Assembly: GCA_903834285.1 (NCBI GenBank)
Contig: CAILIO010000327.1
Span: forward strand, 1 to 56,412
Origin: an uncultured Sphingomonadales bacterium
GTDB lineage: Bacteria; Pseudomonadota; Alphaproteobacteria; Sphingomonadales; Sphingomonadaceae
DNA length: 56,412 nucleotides
Reading direction: 5' to 3'
Positions 50,208 through 56,412 of the stretch are shown here, one piece after another. Under the pieces are notes generated by a model that worked only from the letters and a program-made list of their open reading frames with translations, made no database searches and was not told where the DNA came from. The translations under genes and the position numbers were made by a program. Every line of letters starts with the position of its first letter. Positions within the stretch are counted from its first letter, which is position 1.

Positions 50208-51503
50208 ATGACCGACCTTAGCAAAGCGCGGCCCGAAACCCTTGCCCTCCACGCTGGCTGGCGGGCGGATCCGACGACCGGTTCAGTCGCGGTGCCGATC
50301 CATCAGACGACTTCGTACCAGTTCCATTCGACCGAGCATGCCGCGAACCTGTTTGCGCTCAAGGAACTGGGCAACATCTACACCCGCCTCATGAACCCGA
50401 CGACCGACGTGCTCGAGCAGCGCATGGCCGCGATCGAGGGCGGCGTTGCAGCGTTGGCAGTCTCCTCGGGCCAATCGGCGACGACGCTGGCCATCCTCAA
50501 CCTTGCCAAGGCGGGCGACAACATCGTTGCCTCGACCAACCTTTATGGAGGCACCTGGAACCTGCTGGCGAACACGCTGCGCGATCTCGGCATCGAGACG
50601 CGGTTTGTCGATCCGGCGGACGTGGAGGGCTTCCGCCGCGCGACCGATGACAAGACGCGCGCCTATTATGCCGAATCGCTGCCCAATCCGAAGCTGGAAG
50701 TGTTCCCCATCGCCGAAGTGGCCGCGATCGGGCGCGAATATGGCATTCCGCTGATCATGGACAACACCGCGGCGCCGCTGCTGATCAAGCCGTTCGAGCA
50801 TGGCGCGGCGGTGGTGGTCTATTCCGCGACCAAGTACATCGGCGGGCACGGCACCTCGATCGGCGGGCTGATCATCGATGGCGGCAATTTCGACTGGGAG
50901 GCCTTCCCCGAGCGCCAGCCGCACCTCAACACGCCGGACGCCAGCTATCACGGCGCGGTCTGGGCGCGTGATATCAAGCCGCTGGGGCCGATCGCCTACA
51001 TCATCCGCGCGCGGGTGGTGCTGCTGCGTGATATCGGCGCGGCGCTTTCGCCGATGAGCGCGTTCCAGCTGATCCAGGGGCTGGAGACGATGCCGCTGCG
51101 CATCGAGCGGCACTGCGAGAACGCGGTGAAGGTGGCCGCCTTCCTTGCCGAGCATCCCAAAGTGGCTGCGGTGATCCATCCTTCGGTGGCGACGGGGCGC
51201 GCGGGCGATCTTGCCGCGAAATACCTGACCCGCGGCCAGGGCGGGCTTGTCGGCTTCGAGCTCAAGGACGGGGCCGATGCGGGCAAGCGCTTCATCGATG
51301 CGCTGCAATTGTTCTACCACGTGGCGAACATCGGCGACGCGCGCAGCCTCGCGATCCATCCCGCCTCGACCACGCACTCGCAGCTTTCGGTCGAGGAGCA
51401 GGCGGCGAGCGGCGTGTCACCGGGCTATGTGCGGCTTTCGATCGGGATCGAGCATATCGACGATATTCTGGCCGATCTGGGCGCGGCGCTGGACGCGGCG
51501 TAG
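50208..51503 (+). CDS. metY: O-acetylhomoserine (thiol)-lyase
   Basis: This PLP enzyme makes homocysteine (or methionine) from O-acetylhomoserine and sulfide or methanethiol. The 431-residue protein has LALHAGWRADPTTGSVAVPI at the start and YTRLMNPTTDVLEQRMAAIEGG. The PLP lysine is in VVYSATKYIGGHGTSIGG, and the C-terminus has IHPASTTHSQLSVEEQAASG. ATG 50208 lies 8 nt after AGGA, and ATG 50199 would add MPP. A dispersed inverted repeat follows the gene. Confidence 0.92.
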   Translation: MTDLSKARPETLALHAGWRADPTTGSVAVPIHQTTSYQFHSTEHAANLFALKELGNIYTRLMNPTTDVLEQRMAAIEGGVAALAVSSGQSATTLAILNLAKAGDNIVASTNLYGGTWNLLANTLRDLGIETRFVDPADVEGFRRATDDKTRAYYAESLPNPKLEVFPIAEVAAIGREYGIPLIMDNTAAPLLIKPFEHGAAVVVYSATKYIGGHGTSIGGLIIDGGNFDWEAFPERQPHLNTPDASYHGAVWARDIKPLGPIAYIIRARVVLLRDIGAALSPMSAFQLIQGLETMPLRIERHCENAVKVAAFLAEHPKVAAVIHPSVATGRAGDLAAKYLTRGQGGLVGFELKDGADAGKRFIDALQLFYHVANIGDARSLAIHPASTTHSQLSVEEQAASGVSPGYVRLSIGIEHIDDILADLGAALDAA

Positions 51504-51530
51504 GCTGGACTGAAGACCATCCCGCACACT

Positions 51531-51615
51531 CGTCATTGCGAGGAGCGTAGCGACGAAGCAATCCAGAGCGTATTTGCCTGACGCTCTGGATTGCTTCGCT
51601 ACGCTCGCAATGACG
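51531..51615. repeat. Long inverted repeat element (REP/palindromic type)
   Basis: CGTCATTGCGAGGAGCGTAG (first 20 nt) begins a roughly 40-nt arm ending CAATCCAGAGCG. After about 11 nt, the near-exact complement CGCTCTGGATTG...CAATGACG follows. The arms differ by a few inserted bases. The CGTCATTGCGAG...GCAATCCAGAG sequence is a widely dispersed intergenic palindrome in alphaproteobacterial genomes. It lies between convergent metY and ggt and may also act as a transcript end. Confidence 0.85.
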
Positions 51616-51676
51616 AACAGGCGGCCGGTCGGACTGCTCTTCCCCGGAATTTGGCAGGGATGGCCGAGGACAGTCC

Positions 51677-53398
51677 CTAGTACCCCACCGCCATGCCGTC
51701 CTTGCGGTGGTCCGAGCCGCCGCGGTAGGCACCGGTCTTCGGGTCAATCATGATGCCCTGATAGCCGCCCATTTCCGAACCATCGGTGCGCAGGACTTTG
51801 TGTCCGCGTGCGGCGAGATCGGTGCCGACGAGATCGGCGAGGCCGCTTTCGAGGCGCAGCACGTTATCTTGCTGCGAGTGGTTGAAGCGGGCGGCGTCAC
51901 TGGCGCTTTGGACGTTGGCACCGAAGGCGAGGAGGTTGGCGAGGACTTGCGCCTGCCCCTGCGCCTGCTGGCCGCCCTGCATGACACCGAACGAGAAGTA
52001 AGGCTTGCCGTCCTTCGACACGAAGCCGGGGATGATCGTGTAGAACGGGCGCTTGCTCGGAGCGATGGCGTTGGGGCTCGCGGGATCGAGCGAGAAGGCA
52101 TTGCCGCGGTTGCTGAGCACGAAGCCGTAGCCCGGCACGGTGACGCCCGAGCCGAAGAAATCGTAGACCGAATAAATCAACGAGACGACGTTCCCCTCGC
52201 TGTCCGCCGTGGTGATATAGGCGGTGCCGCCGAGTGCGGGGGTATCCGGGCCGATAGAGGCGGCCTTCTTCATGTCGATCCGGCTGCACTGCGCGGCGGC
52301 ATAATCCTTCGAGATCAGGCGGGCGACGGGGACGGCGGAGTAGTCCGGATCGCCGTTGAAGCGTTTGAGATCGGCGTAGGCGAGCTTCTTGGCCTCGACC
52401 ATCAGGTGCCAGTAATCGGCCGAGCGGGGGCCGAGTTTAGCGGGATCGAGGCCGAGTTTTGCGGGGCAGACTTCGAGCATGTTCATGATCTGGAGCACGG
52501 CGAAACCCTGCGTGCTCGGGGGCATTTCGTGGATCGTGTAGCCCTTGAAGGTGGTGCTGATGGGTTCGACCCAGCGGGCGTGGATCGTATCGAAGTCCTT
52601 TAGTGAAAAACCGCCGTCAAGGCTTTGGGATTTTGCGACAATCGCTTCGGCAATCGGGCCCTTGTAAAAGGCATCGCGCCCGCCGCTGGCGATCAGGCGG
52701 AAGGCCTTGGCGAGATCGGGATTGCGGAAAATGTCGCCCCAGCCGAGCGACTTGCCGCCGGGCATGTAAGTCTTGGCGGAGTCAGGATCCTTGGCAAGAA
52801 GCTTGGCGCTGACCTGCCATTCGCCGCCGATGCGTTCGGAGAGCGGGAAGCCCTGTTCGGCGATGCGGATGGCGGGCTGGAGCGCGGGCGCAAGGCCGAG
52901 CTTGCCATAGCGCGCAAGCAGCACCGACCAGCCATCGACCGCGCCGGGAACGAGCGCGGCGTGGATGCCTTCCTCGGGCATCGCCGCGCCGAACATTCGG
53001 GCGTAGCGTTCAAGGCTGGCGCCGCTGGGCGCGCGGCCCGCGGCATCGAGCGCGACAAGGCGCTTTTCCTTCGCGACCCAAGCGATGACGAACATGTCGC
53101 CGCCGATGCCGGTTGCCTCGGGCTCCACCACATTGATCGCGGCGGCGGTGGCGATGGCGGCGTCGAAGGCATTGCCGCCGGCGTGGAGCACTTCGAGTCC
53201 GGCTTCGGCGGCAAGCGGCTGGCTGGTGGCAACCATGCCGTTCATCGCCATGACTTCGGAGCGGCTCTGCGCGGTCCACCCCCCTGCCCTGTCGCCCCGA
53301 ACCGCGTCGAAAGGAGCGGGATCGGCTTGACTGACCAGCGGCGTCAGCGCGAGCAGCGCAGTGCCGACGGGAAGGCGCAGGCTGAGGCGAAAGGGCAT
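51677..53398 (-). CDS. ggt: Gamma-glutamyltransferase
   Basis: GGT cleaves gamma-glutamyl bonds, for example in glutathione, in the periplasm. The 573-residue precursor has a signal peptide (MPFRLSLRLPVGTALLALTP ... SQA) and the large-subunit start MVATSQPLAAEAGLEVLHAGGNAFDAAIA. The self-cleavage/nucleophile region is PALGGTAYITTADSEGNVVSL, and the small subunit has FGVMQGGQQAQGQAQVLANLL. GGGAG before ATG 53398 supports the start. Confidence 0.92.
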   Translation of the reverse strand: MPFRLSLRLPVGTALLALTPLVSQADPAPFDAVRGDRAGGWTAQSRSEVMAMNGMVATSQPLAAEAGLEVLHAGGNAFDAAIATAAAINVVEPEATGIGGDMFVIAWVAKEKRLVALDAAGRAPSGASLERYARMFGAAMPEEGIHAALVPGAVDGWSVLLARYGKLGLAPALQPAIRIAEQGFPLSERIGGEWQVSAKLLAKDPDSAKTYMPGGKSLGWGDIFRNPDLAKAFRLIASGGRDAFYKGPIAEAIVAKSQSLDGGFSLKDFDTIHARWVEPISTTFKGYTIHEMPPSTQGFAVLQIMNMLEVCPAKLGLDPAKLGPRSADYWHLMVEAKKLAYADLKRFNGDPDYSAVPVARLISKDYAAAQCSRIDMKKAASIGPDTPALGGTAYITTADSEGNVVSLIYSVYDFFGSGVTVPGYGFVLSNRGNAFSLDPASPNAIAPSKRPFYTIIPGFVSKDGKPYFSFGVMQGGQQAQGQAQVLANLLAFGANVQSASDAARFNHSQQDNVLRLESGLADLVGTDLAARGHKVLRTDGSEMGGYQGIMIDPKTGAYRGGSDHRKDGMAVGY

Positions 53399-53427
53399 CG
53401 TGGTCTCCCGGTGTGGCTTGAAGCGGA

Positions 53428-53829
53428 TCAGCCCTGCGTCGCCAGCAGCAGGCACCAGCCGGCCAGCACCACCATCGTGAGCCAGGTGCCGATCACACCC
53501 AGCGAGCGGGGCAGCGGCGGCTTGGTATCGACAGGCGCATAGAGTCCGATCACGTGCAGGATGCGCGAAGCCAAAAACAGCGCCGCGACGGCCTTGAGCC
53601 CGAGCGGCGCGGCATGCGCGAGTTCAAGCACGCCGACCATCAAGATCACGATCGGCGCGTGTTCCGCGAGGTTGGCATGCGAGCGGCAGGCACTGATCAG
53701 CTTGGCATCGCCCTGGTCCCCGAAGGCCACGCCAAGCCGCATGCGCTGGCGCACGGTATCGATTGCGGTGATGAGGAGCATGATTGCCGAGACGGCGGCG
53801 ACAAAAGCGGTGACGGGGAGGATGATCAT
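53428..53829 (-). CDS. MAPEG family membrane protein
   Basis: This 133-residue protein has four hydrophobic helices and the MAPEG signature around SACRSHANLAEHAPIVILMVGVLELA, followed by ASRILHVIGLYAP. The family includes glutathione-linked membrane enzymes and many bacterial proteins of unknown role. The gene lies immediately upstream of ggt on the same strand (29 nt), so a joint glutathione connection is possible. ATG 53829 has AGAAGGA at good distance, and the track's 53835 codon is TTG. Confidence 0.88.
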   Translation of the reverse strand: MIILPVTAFVAAVSAIMLLITAIDTVRQRMRLGVAFGDQGDAKLISACRSHANLAEHAPIVILMVGVLELAHAAPLGLKAVAALFLASRILHVIGLYAPVDTKPPLPRSLGVIGTWLTMVVLAGWCLLLATQG

Positions 53830-53850
53830 GCGCAATCCTTCTGGTTCAAA

Positions 53851-54276
53851 TCAGGCTTTGGTCCAGCCGTGCGAGAGAAGCTTCACGGTGACTTTGCCGG
53901 TGGCGACGGTGACGCCGCCTGCATCGAGCATCGGGAATTCGGCGAGGTAGCCCGCGCTGCCCTTGCGTTCGAGATCGGCGAGGAGGCCAACCAATACGGG
54001 CTCATCGAGATTGAACTCGGCGAAGACATCGGTAGCGGCCATCTTGTGGAACGAGACCGCGATGTCCTTGATGATCGGGTAGAAGCGCGCGGTATCGAGG
54101 ATCGAGATGCCGGGGATGGCAGCGGTCGCCTCGGCCAGCACGGTGAAGGCGCCCATGTACATCACGCCGACGTGGTTCTCGTTGCCGGCGAGCGGCATCC
54201 GGTAGCGCGCGTGGCCGCGGCCGCCTTCGAGGAGATCGAGGCCGGTGCGTTCGACGAATTCGACACGGTAGGTCAT
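53851..54276 (-). CDS. Hotdog-fold thioesterase-like protein (DUF4442/YiiD type)
   Basis: This 141-residue protein with GNENHVGVMYMGAFTVLAEATAAI and later VTVATGKVTVKL fits the hotdog fold of DUF4442 or PaaI-like proteins, often predicted acyl-CoA thioesterases. The catalytic residue cannot be assigned by eye. It is 21 nt upstream of the MAPEG gene and 9 nt after the amidohydrolase on the same strand, so the amidohydrolase-hotdog-MAPEG-ggt set is probably one operon. Confidence 0.7.
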   Translation of the reverse strand: MTYRVEFVERTGLDLLEGGRGHARYRMPLAGNENHVGVMYMGAFTVLAEATAAIPGISILDTARFYPIIKDIAVSFHKMAATDVFAEFNLDEPVLVGLLADLERKGSAGYLAEFPMLDAGGVTVATGKVTVKLLSHGWTKA

Positions 54277-54285
54277 GGGTTGGTC

Positions 54286-56025
54286 CTAAGCCTTGTAATG
54301 GACGTCGCCGCCGACGAGGGTTTGCTGGACGCGGATGTCCTTGATCTTTTCGGGGTCCACCGCGGCGGGATCACCGTCGAGGATCACCATGTCCGCCAGC
54401 TTGCCGGGGCTGAGCGTGCCCTTGAGGTCTTCCTCGAACGAAGCATGCGCGCCATTGGCAGAGAGGACCTTGAGGCCTTCCATCACGGTGATCTTCTGGC
54501 TGGGGCCCCAGATCTCGCCGTTCCAGCCCTTGCGCGTGACCATGCCCTGCAGGCCCATCAGCGGCGCGAACGGCCCCGGTGGGAAATCGGACCCGGCGCA
54601 GACGGGCACGCCCGCGTCGATCATCATGCGGTAGGCCATCATGTGTTCCATCATCTCCGCGCCGTAGAAATGGAACTTGTCGGCATTGTAGTAGGCATAG
54701 CTGGTGAACAGTGCGGGCACGACGCCAAGCGCCTTGATCCGCGCGACGAGTTCGGGCGAAACGTTGGTGCAGTGGGTGATCTTGGGGCGGCGGTCGGCGG
54801 GGCCAAGCAGCTTCACGCCGCGTTCGTAGGCGGTAAGCACCATGCCGATGGCAACATCGCCGTTGGCGTGGAAATTGGGCTGGATGCCGGCGCGCATCTG
54901 CTTTTCGACGAGCGCATCAAGGCCCTCCTGCGTCTGCATGATATTGCCGTAATACGGCGGGGTGCGGCCGGGATAGGGCGTGGCGCGCGACATCGTGCGT
55001 TCGGAGAAGGAACCGTCGGAGAACTGCTCGGCAGTGGCGCCGAAGCGGATCCATTCATCGCCGAAGCCGGTGCGCACGCCGTTGGCGATGAGCGCATCGA
55101 GCATGGCGCCCGAGGTTTCATAGGTCACGCGGTGGAGCAGTTTGCCCTCGCGCCGGATCTGCTGGATCGCAGAAAAATCGTCGGCAAGGCCGGTGCTCGC
55201 GGCGACGAGGCCCGGCGCGGTGTGGCAGACGCTGGTGAGGCCGTAACGGACGAATTCCTGGCTGATCTTGGCCTGGCCGGCAATCGCGCGGGCGCGCAGC
55301 TGTTCGGGGGTGAGATCAGGTTCCCTGGCTTGGTCCCGCACGAAATTGAGCGCGGCATCGGTGACCCGGCCGGTGAGATTGCCGTTTGCATCACGGTCAT
55401 AGGTGCCGCCGAAGGGATTGGGCGTATCGCGGGTGATCCCGGCATTCTTGAGCGCAAAGCCGTTGACCACGCCGGTGTGCCCGCCGCGGTGCGTGACGAT
55501 GACGGGGTGCGTGGGGGAGACGCGGTCGAGATCGGCCATGACGAGCGGACGGCCGTCCTTGATCTTGGTATCGTCATAGAACTCGCCGCGCACCAGGCGG
55601 CCGGGCGGGGTCTGCACGGCACGGTCGCGCAGCAGCTTGACGATGCGGTCGATGGTGAAGAACTCGACCTCGAACGGATTGCCGACGAGGACATCTCCGA
55701 GGAGACTCCCGCCGACAGCATGAAGATGCGCATCGTTGAAGCCGGGGACGATGGTTTGCCCGCCCAGATCAAGGACCTGCGTGTGGGGCGTGGCAAGAGA
55801 CTTGAGCTCGGCCCAGGTGCCGACGCCGACGATCCGGCTGCCAGCGATTGCGATGGCATCGGCGGTCGGGATCGCGGGATCGAGCGTGTGGATGCGCGCG
55901 CCCTTGTAGATCAGCGTCGGCGCGGGATCGAGGATTGCCGCCCATGCGCGTGGGCTCAGGCTGGCGAGCGTGAGCGCCCCGCCCGATCCCAGAAGGCCGC
56001 GCCGCGTGATTGCCAGAGATGCCAT
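54286..56025 (-). CDS. Tat-exported amidohydrolase family 3 (YtcJ-like)
   Basis: This 579-residue metal-dependent hydrolase has a twin-arginine signal (ITRRGLLGSGGALTLASLSP then AWA), indicating folded export. The amidohydrolase-3 layout follows: VPGFNDAHLHAVGGSL with metal-binding histidines, then YGLTSVCHTAPG and IQPNFHANGDVAIG. VPVCAGSDFPPGPF and the C-terminal GTLSPGKLADMVILDGDP complete it. The substrate is unknown. ATG 56025 is selected because it gives the Tat signal at the N-terminus, and the preceding 90 residues of the ORF look non-coding. Confidence 0.88.
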   Translation of the reverse strand: MASLAITRRGLLGSGGALTLASLSPRAWAAILDPAPTLIYKGARIHTLDPAIPTADAIAIAGSRIVGVGTWAELKSLATPHTQVLDLGGQTIVPGFNDAHLHAVGGSLLGDVLVGNPFEVEFFTIDRIVKLLRDRAVQTPPGRLVRGEFYDDTKIKDGRPLVMADLDRVSPTHPVIVTHRGGHTGVVNGFALKNAGITRDTPNPFGGTYDRDANGNLTGRVTDAALNFVRDQAREPDLTPEQLRARAIAGQAKISQEFVRYGLTSVCHTAPGLVAASTGLADDFSAIQQIRREGKLLHRVTYETSGAMLDALIANGVRTGFGDEWIRFGATAEQFSDGSFSERTMSRATPYPGRTPPYYGNIMQTQEGLDALVEKQMRAGIQPNFHANGDVAIGMVLTAYERGVKLLGPADRRPKITHCTNVSPELVARIKALGVVPALFTSYAYYNADKFHFYGAEMMEHMMAYRMMIDAGVPVCAGSDFPPGPFAPLMGLQGMVTRKGWNGEIWGPSQKITVMEGLKVLSANGAHASFEEDLKGTLSPGKLADMVILDGDPAAVDPEKIKDIRVQQTLVGGDVHYKA

Positions 56026-56412
56026 GCCCCGCCCCCGTTTGCGCGCTGCATCATGGCCGGGAATGCCGGGCAGCGGCTGATCATCTGATCGGGAGGTTGC
56101 GGGCGAGGACGCCGCGATGCAAGCGCAATGACATCCCCAGCCCTGCTTCTGCACTGGTTTTGCGGTTCTCCAGGCTGGTGCACCCTGCGGATGCATCGTG
56201 CTGTCCCGCCCTAGACCTGCATTTCGCCGGAGATGGGAAGGGAAACCCAGACAGCAGTTGCCGTAACCATCCCAGCTTCGAACGCAGAACGGCAACGCGT
56301 GACGGTTTGCTTTCTAAAGGGGCAGGGATATAATAGCCAAAGATAACCAACAATAATACGTAATTTATGTAAATTTATTTTATCTACATTGCGGGATATC
56401 TTGGTTAGATCG
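56026..56412. other. Intergenic region turning AT-rich at window end
   Basis: No gene is supported. The part next to the amidohydrolase has normal GC content, but from about 56325 the sequence becomes strongly AT-rich (TAATTTATGTAAATTTATTT). This is typical of a promoter region or the edge of foreign DNA. TAACCAA (56344-56350) and TTGGTTA (56401-56407) form a short inverted pair of doubtful meaning. Confidence 0.5.
56307..56334 (+). promoter_or_regulatory. Candidate sigma-70 promoter at right edge
   Basis: TTGCTT (56307-56312), 16 nt, then an exact TATAAT (56329-56334). It points out of the window, toward a gene that would begin beyond 56412. It is unusual in this GC-rich sequence but unsupported by a visible gene. 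Confidence 0.35.

Noticed and set aside
53554-56088. 844-aa plus-strand ORF
   Set aside because: It is antisense to the amidohydrolase, hotdog and MAPEG genes, which have clear families and start signals. Its own translation has no recognisable domain and is a high-GC shadow.

Overview
This window is almost certainly from an alphaproteobacterium of the sphingomonad type (Erythrobacter, Novosphingobium or Sphingomonas-like), a GC-rich aerobic anoxygenic phototroph. Its core, about 7.5 to 45.5 kb, is a near-complete photosynthesis gene cluster (PGC). The aerobic lifestyle is inferred from acsF, the oxygen-dependent cyclase, being present with no bchE in the window, from PpsR and PpaA/AerR regulators, from a tetraheme PufC, and from the absence of pufQ, pufX and LH2 (puc antenna) genes. 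Species-level assignment is not possible by eye.

Left flank (1-7.4 kb): the 3' end of a GMC oxidoreductase; a DUF6481 gene coupled to a spermidine-synthase-like gene; an arsenic operon arsR-arsC-aqpS-arsH with an operator-like palindrome at the arsR start; a secreted CHRD protein; an acyl-CoA dehydrogenase; and a DUF3422 membrane protein divergent from bchI.

PGC, first half (7.5-22.5 kb): bchI-bchD-bchO and a 45-aa membrane peptide; convergent crtC; divergent crtF; then bchC-bchX-bchY-bchZ-pufB-pufA-pufL-pufM-pufC. This run ends in a strong terminator and has a long hairpin between pufA and pufL. Together these genes make the Mg-chelatase, late bacteriochlorophyll a enzymes, two carotenoid-modifying enzymes, the LH1 antenna and the reaction centre.

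PGC, middle (23-29.7 kb, minus strand): ppaA-ppsR-bchG-pucC-like-bchP-tspO-small membrane protein, read right to left. These are the regulators, the last steps of bacteriochlorophyll a synthesis (esterification and side-chain reduction) and a tetrapyrrole-linked TspO.

PGC, second half (29.9-45.6 kb, plus strand): bchF-bchN-bchB-bchH-bchL-bchM-lhaA-puhA-puhB-puhC-small gene-acsF-puhE-hemA. Most genes overlap by ATGA or GTGA. They supply 5-aminolevulinate, chlorophyllide synthesis, the reaction-centre H subunit and assembly factors. PpsR operators of the form TGT-N12-ACA lie before crtC/crtF, bchC and bchG. Two of these sets are tandem boxes separated by 8 bp. Degenerate boxes lie before bchI and between ppaA and bchF.

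Right flank (45.6-56.4 kb): an SDR, rlmJ, a lipoprotein cytochrome c that may serve PufC, a polytopic membrane protein, O-acetylhomoserine sulfhydrylase, an inverted repeat element, gamma-glutamyltransferase, a MAPEG protein, a hotdog-fold protein and a Tat-exported amidohydrolase. The last ~90 bases turn AT-rich and look like the start of another region. No tRNA, rRNA, CRISPR array, integrase or complete insertion sequence was found. I did not find a wholly new system. The less expected points are the regulatory layout, several small genes, a PpsR apparently lacking one redox cysteine, and the reduced carotenoid gene set.
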